Source of the DNA: Lachnospiraceae bacterium
GTDB lineage: Bacteria; Bacillota_A; Clostridia; Lachnospirales; Lachnospiraceae
DNA length: 6,365 nt
Assembly (NCBI GenBank): GCA_017464045.1
Contig: JAFUEG010000327.1
Location: 1-6,365, forward strand
Direction of reading: 5' to 3'
Made by a program: the position numbers and the translations under genes. How positions within the stretch are numbered: the stretch's first letter is position 1; every line of letters starts with the position of its first letter. This document shows, in pieces, positions 1 through 5,212 of the stretch. Below the pieces are notes generated by a model that worked only from the letters and a program-made list of their open reading frames with translations, searched no databases and was not told where the DNA came from.

Positions 1-920
1 ATTATATCTTCTATATCAGGAAATGCACCGCCACAGATAAATAAAATATTTTGAGTGTTCATAGTTGTCATCGGTGTCATGGCATTTTTACTTCCTGCAC
101 CGACAGGTACTTCAACTTCAGCACCTTCAATTATTTTAAGGAGTCCCTGCTGAACCGATTCACCGCTTACGTCACGGCTTCGGGTTTCCTTCTTTTTGGC
201 AATCTTATCTATCTCATCGATAAATACGATTCCACGTTCAGCCTTTTCAACATCATTGTCGGCAACGGCAAGAAGCTTTGAAAGAATACTTTCCACATCA
301 TCACCTATGTAGCCTGCCTCGGTAAGGGAAGTTGCATCGGTTATGGCAAGAGGTACATTTAAAAGCTTTGCAATTGTCTTTACAAGATATGTCTTACCAC
401 AGCCGGTAGGACCAAGCATGAGCATGTTGGATTTTTCTATTTCGATATCATCCATGGTATTGGTGATAACCCTCTTGTAGTGGTTATAAACTGCAACCGA
501 AATTGCTTTCTTGGCATATTCCTGTCCGACTACATATTCATCAAGCATAGCCTTGATTTTATGTGGTGCCGGTATATTTTCAAGAGTAAGAGGTGCCTCT
601 TCTTCCTTTTCCTCTTTCTTCTTTTTCTTTTTAACCTTTTGGGATTTTGGAATATCATCAAATGGCATAAACTGTGGCATGTTGATATTCGGCATATGAG
701 ATAAATCTATAAACTGCATCTGGCTTCCGTTGAAGGCATCAAAACTTTTTTGCATACAGTCATTGCAAATGTGCATGTTGCCCGGAAGCGTGATAAATGG
801 ACCGGCAGTTGATTCTGGTCTTCTGCAGAGATAGCAGTAGGTTTCGTATTCGTCATTGTTATCCTTGTTGTCTTTTTTCTCTTCATCTTTTGTTTCTATA
901 TCGTCTATATTATTTGCCAT
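1..920 (-). CDS. clpX: ClpX-type AAA+ unfoldase, divergent, N-terminal 306 residues (partial)
   Basis: This is the N-terminal part of a ClpX ATPase, the cytosolic hexameric unfoldase that feeds substrates to ClpP; the C-terminus lies beyond base 1. The start at 918-920 follows GGAGG at 926-930. A 28-residue acidic, Asn-rich leader precedes a C4 zinc finger (C29, C32, C52, C55), then a Lys/Glu-rich linker at about 98-112. The AAA+ core shows a VVGQE box, Walker A GPTGCGKT (170-177), pore loop GYIG (203-206), Walker B VFIDE (232-236) and [10 protein letters not shown] near the window edge. Seen differences from typical ClpX are the long N-terminal extension, a changed second half of the zinc domain, Cys in Walker A where Ser is usual, and SKN at 277-279 where canonical ClpX has the RKH pore loop. 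I infer a second, specialised ClpX paralogue, though a lineage-specific main ClpX is possible. Confidence 0.92.
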   Translation of the reverse strand, partial: MANNIDDIETKDEEKKDNKDNNDEYETYCYLCRRPESTAGPFITLPGNMHICNDCMQKSFDAFNGSQMQFIDLSHMPNINMPQFMPFDDIPKSQKVKKKKKKEEKEEEAPLTLENIPAPHKIKAMLDEYVVGQEYAKKAISVAVYNHYKRVITNTMDDIEIEKSNMLMLGPTGCGKTYLVKTIAKLLNVPLAITDATSLTEAGYIGDDVESILSKLLAVADNDVEKAERGIVFIDEIDKIAKKKETRSRDVSGESVQQGLLKIIEGAEVEVPVGAGSKNAMTPMTTMNTQNILFICGGAFPDIEDI

Positions 921-925
921 GTTTT

Positions 926-930
926 CCTCC
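926..930 (-). promoter_or_regulatory. Shine-Dalgarno site of the clpX-like gene
   Basis: GGAGG on the minus strand lies 5 nt upstream of the ATG. It fixes the start codon and lies about 9 nt beyond the last leader repeat copy, so leader folding could affect its accessibility. Confidence 0.85.
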
Positions 931-939
931 GTAAAAATA

Positions 940-1089
940 GCTTGATTTTTCGCTTGCGAAAAGTATCTCGCAAGCACGCATCTTCGATGCTCGCCTATCT
1001 GCTGTGCAGATGGCTTGCTCGATAATAATCCGCGAAAAATTCAAATGTCGACTGCGTCGCCGCTTGATTTTTCGCTTGCGATTATTATT
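940..1089 (-). repeat. Structured repeat element with direct and inverted copies in the clpX leader
   Basis: The 20-mer gcttgatttttcgcttgcga occurs exactly at 940-959 and 1062-1081. Between them, 1031-1044 carries an inverted version (gcgaaaaattcaa, one extra base), extended by ataataat at 1022-1029 opposite attattat at 1081-1088. Further small hairpins are 952-959/968-975 (8-bp stem), 978-982/986-990 (gcatc/gatgc) and 997-1002/1006-1011 (atctgc/gcagat). The block has no ORF and would be transcribed as leader of the clpX-like gene. It may be a copy of a dispersed intergenic palindromic family or a dedicated regulatory leader. Confidence 0.75.
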
Positions 1090-1114
1090 ATACCACGAAA
1101 TATTACAAGTGCAA
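1087..1114 (-). promoter_or_regulatory. Extended -10 sigma-A promoter for the clpX-like gene
   Basis: On the minus strand the sequence reads TTGCAC, a 16-nt spacer ending TGG, then TATAAT. The -10 hexamer is perfect and has the extended TGn element; the -35 matches 3 of 6. Transcription would begin near 1080, giving a leader of about 160 nt. There is no clear terminator between the 1133 stop and this promoter, so read-through from the upstream genes is also possible. Confidence 0.65.
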
Positions 1115-1132
1115 ATGGAAAAGAAAGGCTGA

Positions 1133-1531
1133 CTAATTAAGGAACCCTTTTATCATATTAAATCTCTGACGGTCGGCAGGGGAGAGGGATTCTTCGATTA
1201 CCTCCATAAGCATTTCCGTTTCGTTTTTGCTGAAGTTCATATTGCGTCGGTTTAACTCCTGATTTATCTTCATGATTTCAGGAAGAAGCTCTTCGACAGA
1301 TTTGTTTTTACTTTTTTCTCTTATCTCCATGATGATTTTAAGCTTGACCGGATCTATACCGGATAGTTTTTGATTGTTCATCAGGTCGGGACCGGACTTA
1401 AAGCTGTTGTTAGAGTTTTCGGCTTTTTCATTATAGTTTTCAGTGCGTTGCTGGTTATTTGCGTTTCGATGATTATTGTTATTATAGTTATTATTATTTC
1501 TTTGCATAGGATTAAAGAAGTTGTTGTACAT
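1133..1531 (-). CDS. Asn-rich small protein, unknown function (132 aa)
   Basis: I do not recognise this gene. Residues 1-55 are low-complexity, dominated by Asn with Gln, Tyr and Arg, starting MYNNFFNPMQRNNNN. Residues from about 56 to 132 are charged and look helical, starting SGIDPVKLKIIMEIREKS and ending PADRQRFNMIKGFLN. There is no signal peptide, membrane segment or cysteine. The start is well supported by AGGAGG at 1538-1543, 6 nt upstream. The gene begins 16 nt after the stop of the 236-aa gene, so the two are almost certainly co-transcribed. The architecture of a disordered Asn-rich leader plus compact helical tail suggests a structural or assembly-type protein, but that is only inference. 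Confidence 0.85.
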   Translation of the reverse strand: MYNNFFNPMQRNNNNYNNNNHRNANNQQRTENYNEKAENSNNSFKSGPDLMNNQKLSGIDPVKLKIIMEIREKSKNKSVEELLPEIMKINQELNRRNMNFSKNETEMLMEVIEESLSPADRQRFNMIKGFLN

Positions 1532-1547
1532 GATAAACCTCCTGATT

Positions 1548-2258
1548 TTATTGTTCGTTGTTTAATATATTTAAAACACTTTCATAAAGACTTTCTGACT
1601 CGTCACTTGAATTATTGGTTTTATCTCCGATATCACTATTATAATCAGGCGAAATACTGTTTGTATTTGAAATATTATCTTCTCTGAAATTAATGGTTTC
1701 TGATTTTTCTTTATTATTTGAATATGTATCATTATCATAAGAAGAATTGCTCATAAATTCATCATAGAGTCGGCTGGCTTTTTCATAATCTGAAGTGGTA
1801 GAATTGTTGCTTTGAGTTGCAGCACTCATATTAAACATTTTTATCATTTCAGACATTTTATTTATATCATTCATATTATTAAAATTCATTGAGAAAGGAT
1901 TGTTTGAATTATTTCCGGAACTATCGTTTGACGCAGCATTCATAGCGTTCATCATATTCATCATTTTGCTCATGTTTTGAATGGATGAAGAAAAATCCCC
2001 GGGCATAAATTTACACATATCATTTATTATATCCTCGGTGCTTTTCGGATGGCAGTCAAAGCCGCAGTTTGATATGTAATTTTTGTCATTGAGAGAATTT
2101 AAAATGGACATGAGCTCCTTATATTTTATAAGCATGACAAGCATCCGCTTGTAGGGATAATCGACAAATGCGACTATGGCTTCAAGCAGCCACAATGAAT
2201 CATCAGATATTAACTTATCCAAAGGATGCATTTTATTCATTGTGTTAAGACCAAACAT
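1548..2258 (-). CDS. Asn/Met/Ser-rich protein with a helical N-terminal domain, unknown function (236 aa)
   Basis: I do not recognise this gene. Residues 1-60 look like an ordered helical domain (MHPLDKLISDDSLWLLEAIV, then a YPYKRMLVMLIKYKELM-like helix). Two cysteines (NCGFDC) follow near residues 65-69. From about residue 95 the chain is low-complexity: repeated short Met/Asn segments, then an acidic Ser/Asn-rich tail ending in a short helix (SLYESVLNILNNEQ). No signal peptide or convincing membrane span is seen. The start at 2256-2258 is preceded by AAAGGA with about 7-nt spacing; a second Met at residue 7 is a weaker alternative. It is the first gene of a pair with the 132-aa gene, and both have an ordered part joined to an Asn-rich disordered part, suggesting joint function. 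Confidence 0.85.
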   Translation of the reverse strand: MFGLNTMNKMHPLDKLISDDSLWLLEAIVAFVDYPYKRMLVMLIKYKELMSILNSLNDKNYISNCGFDCHPKSTEDIINDMCKFMPGDFSSSIQNMSKMMNMMNAMNAASNDSSGNNSNNPFSMNFNNMNDINKMSEMIKMFNMSAATQSNNSTTSDYEKASRLYDEFMSNSSYDNDTYSNNKEKSETINFREDNISNTNSISPDYNSDIGDKTNNSSDESESLYESVLNILNNEQ

Positions 2259-2316
2259 AATTTTTCCTTTTTACAATATATGATATGAAGCATTTTTTTA
2301 TTAATTATAGAAATAA

Positions 2317-2341
2317 AGGCTGCCGCATAAAGCAGCAGCCT
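2317..2341 (-). terminator. Rho-independent terminator of the Cys-rich gene
   Basis: A 7-bp perfect stem (aggctgc 2317-2323 with gcagcct 2335-2341) begins 20 nt after the 2361 stop. Read on the minus strand it is followed by the T-rich run TTTATTTCT. On the plus strand the tail is not T-rich, so it serves the leftward gene only. It separates this gene from the two downstream genes. Confidence 0.8.
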
Positions 2342-2360
2342 CATTTAAAAATAAATATGA

Positions 2361-2588
2361 TTAGCAGCCACATCCGCCATTGTTGCCACAGCAGCAAAGG
2401 AGAATAAGGATAATCCAGATGCAGTCACATCCGCCGCCAAATCCATTGCCGCCAAATATACCATTGTTGCCGCCACAGCAGCTAAGCAATAATAAGATGA
2501 TGATTATGCATGAACAGCTGTTATTTCCGCCAAAGCCGAAACCGTTATCACAGCCGCATCCACACTGAGTTGCAGATAAATCACTCAT
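2361..2588 (-). CDS. Cys/Gly-rich small protein of the 'chorion class high-cysteine' type (75 aa)
   Basis: A 75-aa protein with 14 cysteines, starting MSDLSATQCGCGC and ending GGCGC. It matches the composition and opening of small proteins annotated in Lachnospiraceae as chorion class high-cysteine HCB protein 13; this is from memory, and their function is not established. Two hydrophobic stretches (IIIILLLL at 28-35 and IWIILILL at 57-64) are each preceded by a CxC pair and followed by a Cys cluster and a GNN turn, so the protein is an internal duplication of one module. The start is fixed by GGAGG at 2597-2601, 8 nt upstream. A sigma-A-like promoter and a hairpin terminator make it monocistronic. 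It could be surface-exposed, disulfide-linked or metal-binding; none of these is shown by the sequence. Confidence 0.85.
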   Translation of the reverse strand: MSDLSATQCGCGCDNGFGFGGNNSCSCIIIILLLLSCCGGNNGIFGGNGFGGGCDCIWIILILLCCCGNNGGCGC

Positions 2589-2621
2589 TGTTTTAGCCTC
2601 CGCTTTAATTCTTTATGGTAT

Positions 2622-2650
2622 ATATTATTCAGGTTTTTAGGATGTGTTAA
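2622..2650 (-). promoter_or_regulatory. Sigma-A-like promoter of the Cys-rich gene
   Basis: The minus strand reads TTAACA (2650-2645), a 17-bp spacer, then TAATAT (2627-2622). The -35 matches 5 of 6 and the -10 matches 4 of 6 consensus bases. The start site would fall near 2615, giving a leader of about 27 nt. The AT-rich background makes chance matches common. Confidence 0.5.
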
Positions 2651-2687
2651 AAAAGTTTTTTATTAGGTGATTGTTTTGCTTGACTGA

Positions 2688-2762
2688 AGAATAAAAGAAA
2701 GATAAAACAAGAAAAATAAAAGAAAATAAAAGAAAGTAAAAGTGAATAAAAGAAAATAAAAA
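2688..2762. repeat. A-rich tract with 10-bp periodicity
   Basis: The word ataaaag or a one-base variant begins at 2691, 2716, 2726, 2736, 2746 and 2756: after the first gap, exactly every 10 bases. A-tracts spaced at the helical repeat are known to produce intrinsic DNA curvature. The tract ends 33 bp upstream of the hipBA -35 element and is almost purely purine apart from the T in each unit. Confidence 0.75.
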
Positions 2763-2795
2763 ACTTGATGCAGTTATTTATAATGTTTATAAATA

Positions 2796-2824
2796 TTGAC
2801 AAAACTATAATAAAAGTTTATAAT
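2796..2824 (+). promoter_or_regulatory. Consensus sigma-A promoter of hipBA
   Basis: TTGACA at 2796-2801 and TATAAT at 2819-2824 are both perfect and 17 bp apart. Transcription would start near 2831, giving a leader of about 79 nt to hipB. A fully consensus promoter fits an operon that is strong unless repressed by its own antitoxin. Confidence 0.88.
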
Positions 2825-2831
2825 TATGAAC
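2816..2831. promoter_or_regulatory. Candidate HipB operator overlapping the -10 element
   Basis: The 16-mer gtttataattatgaac is a near-perfect palindrome: its halves gtttataa and ttatgaac are complementary except for one symmetric pair. It covers the -10 box and the start region. The half-site gtttataa recurs at 2785-2792, just upstream of the -35 and 31 bp (about three turns) from the same word in the operator. HipB proteins are known to repress their own operons through palindromic sites; use of this one is inferred. Confidence 0.6.
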
Positions 2832-2909
2832 ATTAAAAAAGATATTTTTCTTTGGATGATAATTATATTTTAGGAGTTTTGTAAAGAGTAAAAGGAGCAA
2901 ATAAATATT

Positions 2910-3233
2910 ATGGGGAAAAGTAAGGTCGTGTTATTACCACAGACACAAAGAATATTAGAGCAAATGGGTGACCAGATTAGACTTGCAAGGCTAAGACGTG
3001 ACATCTCTGTTGAGTTGGCAGCAGAGCGTGCGGGAATAAGCAGGACTACTTTGTGGCAGATAGAAAAGGGTTCACCTTCTGTTGCCATAGGTGCCTACGC
3101 AGCGGCACTTCATGCATTAAATAATATGGATAAAGATTTGCTTCTTGTCGCAAAGGATGATGAGCTCGGGAGGAAGTTGCAGGATTTGGGACTTGAAACA
3201 AGGAAGAGAGCGAGTAAGAAGGAAGATTGGTAA
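2910..3233 (+). CDS. hipB: HipB-like antitoxin, XRE-family helix-turn-helix protein (107 aa)
   Basis: This is the antitoxin and DNA-binding repressor of a hipBA-type toxin-antitoxin operon. An XRE/Cro helix-turn-helix occupies about residues 20-70: GDQIRLARLRR, then the scaffold LAAERAGISRTTLWQIEKG (36-54), then a PSVAIGAYAAAL helix. The tail (DDELGRKLQDLGLETRKR) matches the usual C-terminal segment of HipB proteins that partner this HipA type. Length is normal for the family. The ATG at 2910 follows AAAGGAG (2891-2897) at a rather long 12-nt spacing. The stop overlaps the hipA start (TAATG at 3231-3235), so the proteins are translationally coupled. Expected roles are binding and neutralising HipA and autorepressing the promoter at 2796-2824. 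Confidence 0.93.
   Translation: MGKSKVVLLPQTQRILEQMGDQIRLARLRRDISVELAAERAGISRTTLWQIEKGSPSVAIGAYAAALHALNNMDKDLLLVAKDDELGRKLQDLGLETRKRASKKEDW
3219..3225 (+). promoter_or_regulatory. Shine-Dalgarno site that sets the hipA start
   Basis: AAGGAAG lies 7 nt before the ATG at 3233-3235 and inside the end of hipB. It is only 1 nt from the in-frame TTG at 3227, which makes that upstream start implausible. Confidence 0.75.
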
Positions 3234-4495
3234 TGATTATGGAAAATCAAAAAATAATATATGTATATGAAAATTGGAGCAACAATCTTCCTAATCTTAT
3301 AGGAAGATTATATGTTGATACGGCAAAGGGAAAAGAAAACTATTCCTTTGAATATGATTCTTTATGGCTGTTGAATAAAAATAAAAAATATATATTGGAC
3401 GCAGATTTGAATCTTTACAGTGGAAGACAATATACAGCCGTTGATAAAAAAATGTTTGGCATTTTTTCTGATTCGTGTCCTGACAGATGGGGACGGCGAC
3501 TAATGCAAAGAAGGGAAAATATAATTGCAAAAAAAGAACAAAGAAAACCACGAAGCTTAACTGAAAGTGATTATCTGCTCGGAGTCTATGATGAGTCACG
3601 TATGGGAGCTTTAAGATTTTCTTTAAATGAGGGTGGAGAATTTTTATCCAATGATAGAGACTTTGCAACTCCTCCATGGGTTTCTTTAAGGAAGCTTGAG
3701 GCTGCATCGTTGGCATATGAGAAGGATGAATCCGGTTTAGATGACAGGTGGATAAGCCAACTGATTGCTCTGGGTTCGTCACTTGGAGGCGCAAGACCGA
3801 AGGCATCAGTTGAAGCACCGGATGGCTCTCTTTGGATTGCAAAATTCCCATCAAAAAATGATGAGTATGATATTGGTGCATGGGAGATGGTAGCACATGA
3901 GTTAGCAGTGAAATGTGGACTTAATGTGCCTGAGGCCAAGCTTGAAAAATACAGTAAAAACGGTTCAACATTTTTAACAAAAAGATTTGACAGGGAGATA
4001 AAAAAGAGAATTCATTTTTCTTCTGCAATGACTATGCTTGGAAGAAATGATGGAGAGGATGGTAGTTATCTTGAAATTGCATCTTTTTTGAAAAGTCAGG
4101 GAGCAGCACCTAAAGCCGATTTAAAGGAATTGTGGTGCAGAATAGTTTTTAATATGTCCATTTCAAATACAGACGACCATCTAAGAAATCATGGATTTAT
4201 ATTAGAGAGAGAAGGATGGAGGCTTTCTCCGATGTATGATGTGAATCCGGTTCCTTATGGTGATTCGTTATCCTTGTACGTTGATGAAACTGATAATACT
4301 ATTGATTTGGATTTGGCATTGAGTGTTGCTAATCAGTTCGGATTAAAGCAGGATGATGCAAAAGAAATAATAGGGAATATATTGAAGGTTGTTTCGGATT
4401 ATAAAGACATAGCCAAAGGTCTGGGAATATCACGGGGAAGTATAGAATATATGGAGCGGGCTTTTTTGGGTATAACTACAACGAAGAACCACTAA
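3233..4495 (+). CDS. hipA: HipA-family serine/threonine kinase toxin (420 aa)
   Basis: HipA kinases arrest growth by phosphorylating translation factors; E. coli HipA targets glutamyl-tRNA synthetase, but the target here is unknown. The N-terminal subdomain (about 8-125) contains FSDSCPDRWGRRLMQRRE. The kinase core follows: GSSLGGARPK at 181-190, where S183 aligns with the autophosphorylated Ser150 of E. coli HipA; ATP-contacting lysine K204 in IAKFP; catalytic NTDDHLRNHG with D314, H316 and N319; and metal-binding D336 in SPMYDVNP. All key residues are present and the length is close to family norm, so it should be active. I chose ATG 3233, which overlaps the hipB stop, over TTG 3227. The 3' end forms one arm of a hairpin shared with the convergent regulator gene, overlapping it by 4 bases. 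Confidence 0.95.
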   Translation: MIMENQKIIYVYENWSNNLPNLIGRLYVDTAKGKENYSFEYDSLWLLNKNKKYILDADLNLYSGRQYTAVDKKMFGIFSDSCPDRWGRRLMQRRENIIAKKEQRKPRSLTESDYLLGVYDESRMGALRFSLNEGGEFLSNDRDFATPPWVSLRKLEAASLAYEKDESGLDDRWISQLIALGSSLGGARPKASVEAPDGSLWIAKFPSKNDEYDIGAWEMVAHELAVKCGLNVPEAKLEKYSKNGSTFLTKRFDREIKKRIHFSSAMTMLGRNDGEDGSYLEIASFLKSQGAAPKADLKELWCRIVFNMSISNTDDHLRNHGFILEREGWRLSPMYDVNPVPYGDSLSLYVDETDNTIDLDLALSVANQFGLKQDDAKEIIGNILKVVSDYKDIAKGLGISRGSIEYMERAFLGITTTKNH

Positions 4496-4512
4496 GAAAG
4501 TGGTTCTTCGTT
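4480..4512. terminator. Bidirectional hairpin formed by the convergent coding ends
   Basis: A perfect 13-bp stem (aacgaagaaccac 4480-4492 with gtggttcttcgtt 4500-4512) encloses a 7-base loop holding both stop codons: TAA of hipA at 4493-4495 and TAG of the regulator at 4494-4492. The plus-strand tail TATATTTAT is moderately T-rich; the minus-strand tail GTAGTTATA is weaker. It probably ends or stabilises both transcripts. Confidence 0.7.
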
Positions 4513-4929
4513 ATATTTATCAAGTAACGTGTCAGTATCAAGTACACTTGCATGCTGGTTTATGGCTACGGATATAATAATATCCCGTCTGTTTTTGGGA
4601 TAAAGTGGGGCTAATTGACTTAATTCCAGAGCTCTTGTTGTCTCACGCATTGAAAGACCGGCACCTATACATAGTCTTAGGACTTTATCGCGGCTGGGAT
4701 TACGTGTGCCTTTAAAAATTTGATAATAATATGATTTTTCTATTCCGCTTAAATTTATAAGGTCTGAATCAGTTAATTTTTGAACTTGAGGAAGAGAACG
4801 AAAATATTTGATAAATGTTTTATACTCGTCCGTTATTTTAGGATTAGTCATAAAGCATTCCATTGATTTTGTATCGTTGATTTTTGATAGTATTTCGTTT
4901 AATTGTTTAGTAGTAGATTCGTCTATCAT
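4492..4929 (-). CDS. Small XRE-like helix-turn-helix regulator (145 aa)
   Basis: A probable DNA-binding protein of unknown target. Residues 1-50 are helical and polar. A helix-turn-helix occupies about 52-90, with LTDSDLINLSGIEKSYYYQI followed by FKGTRNPSRDKVLRLCIGAG. The C-terminal part has APLYPKNRRDIIISVAI and ends DKYNEEPLS. This layout recalls short Clostridia HTH proteins with a conserved LYPKNxRD segment, which I recall often sitting beside protein kinase genes; that is from memory and unverified. The start at 4929 is chosen because AAGGGGG lies 8 nt upstream (4938-4944); a longer reading frame to 4986 has no such site. It converges on hipA, another kinase gene, and their stop codons overlap. 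Confidence 0.8.
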   Translation of the reverse strand: MIDESTTKQLNEILSKINDTKSMECFMTNPKITDEYKTFIKYFRSLPQVQKLTDSDLINLSGIEKSYYYQIFKGTRNPSRDKVLRLCIGAGLSMRETTRALELSQLAPLYPKNRRDIIISVAINQHASVLDTDTLLDKYNEEPLS

Positions 4930-4937
4930 TATTATGT

Positions 4938-4944
4938 CCCCCTT
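4938..4944 (-). promoter_or_regulatory. Shine-Dalgarno site that sets the regulator start
   Basis: AAGGGGG on the minus strand lies 8 nt upstream of the ATG at 4929-4927. It removes 19 residues from the longest possible reading frame. Confidence 0.75.
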
Positions 4945-4946
4945 GA

Positions 4947-5060
4947 AAGAGAAATATATTTGTGATAATTCCCGAGTTTGCCACAAATAAGAGCGAAAAT
5001 GATTGGCTTATAAGTGTAGGTTGGAATGGTGAAGGAATTGGTTGGTATGGAGTAAAGTAG
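4947..5060 (+). pseudogene. Possible remnant of a C-terminal coding end (weak)
   Basis: One plus-strand frame is open for 37 codons to TAG at 5058. It reads sensibly at its end (ENDWLISVGWNGEGIGWYGV), with three tryptophans, but has no start codon with a ribosome-binding site, and upstream it overlaps the regulator's leader. A terminator-like hairpin begins 8 nt after the stop, as it would after a real gene. It may be a deletion remnant or a chance reading of a GG-rich stretch. Confidence 0.25.
4957..4989. promoter_or_regulatory. Inverted repeat upstream of the HTH regulator, candidate operator
   Basis: Perfect 8-base arms tatttgtg (4957-4964) and cacaaata (4982-4989) are separated by 17 bases, just upstream of the regulator's ribosome-binding site. 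Such a site could bind the encoded HTH protein. No convincing -10/-35 pair was found near it, and AT-rich DNA gives such repeats by chance. Confidence 0.35.
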
Positions 5061-5068
5061 AATTATAT

Positions 5069-5105
5069 AAGCTGCAATTTTATGTTTGACATAAAATTGC
5101 AGCTT
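5069..5105. terminator. Perfect 17-bp hairpin, left copy flanking the nuclease gene
   Basis: aagctgcaattttatgt (5069-5085) and acataaaattgcagctt (5089-5105) form an uninterrupted 17-bp stem with loop ttg. The plus-strand exit runs into TTTTTAAATT, a modest terminator tail. No intact plus-strand gene lies upstream for it to terminate. Its sequence nearly repeats the hairpin at 6065-6116. Confidence 0.7.
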
Positions 5106-5150
5106 TTTAAATTATATATAATGAAAAATAAATTCTATTGAACTTAAATC

Positions 5151-5179
5151 TTGCTTATATTTCTATTCTCTATTATAAT
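5151..5179 (+). promoter_or_regulatory. Candidate promoter of the PD-(D/E)XK gene
   Basis: TTGCTT at 5151-5156, a 17-bp spacer, and a perfect TATAAT at 5174-5179. Only the TTG of the -35 matches consensus. Transcription from near 5186 would exclude the in-frame TTG at 5138 as a start and supports the ATG at 5213. Confidence 0.5.
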
Positions 5180-5212
5180 CTACTTGGAGAGGTGGAAAGG
5201 AAAACTATATAC

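Larger units (their letters stand above)
2589..2909. other. Divergent intergenic region between the Cys-rich gene and hipB
   Basis: These 321 bases carry no gene I can support. From left to right they hold the ribosome-binding site and promoter of the leftward Cys-rich gene, an A-rich tract with 10-bp periodicity, the rightward hipBA promoter with a near-palindromic operator candidate, and a leader of about 79 nt ending in AAAGGAG upstream of hipB. Confidence 0.85.

Noticed and set aside
51..704. Plus-strand reading frames (76, 74 and 62 aa) within this region
   Set aside because: They lie antisense to the well-conserved ClpX coding sequence, lack ribosome-binding sites and have no family-like content.
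1370..1687. Plus-strand 105-aa frame with a hydrophobic stretch
   Set aside because: It is the antisense of Asn codons (AAT/AAC read as ATT/GTT), which automatically gives Ile/Val runs; there is no start signal.
2380..2568. Plus-strand Pro/Gln-rich 62-aa frame
   Set aside because: Antisense shadow of the Gly/Cys-rich gene, which has the promoter, ribosome site and terminator on the other strand.
2688..2762. CRISPR-like array in the periodic tract
   Set aside because: The 10-bp units are contiguous with no unique spacers; this is a simple phased A-rich repeat.
2856..2873. Five-codon upstream ORF in the hipB leader
   Set aside because: No ribosome-binding site precedes it, and such short frames are expected by chance in AT-rich DNA.
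3227..3232. TTG at 3227 as the hipA start
   Set aside because: Only 1 nt separates it from the Shine-Dalgarno site, while the ATG at 3233 has a 7-nt spacing and the classic TAATG overlap.
3297..3939. Minus-strand frames of 199 and 117 aa inside hipA
   Set aside because: They overlap a fully conserved kinase gene with all catalytic motifs intact and show no signals of their own.
4930..4986. Longer N-terminus for the HTH regulator starting at 4986
   Set aside because: It would encode the ribosome-binding site region itself; the ATG at 4929 has a strong AAGGGGG at 8 nt.
5138..5212. TTG at 5138 as the nuclease start
   Set aside because: It precedes the candidate promoter, has no ribosome site, and the added 25 residues look unlike the family's N-terminus.
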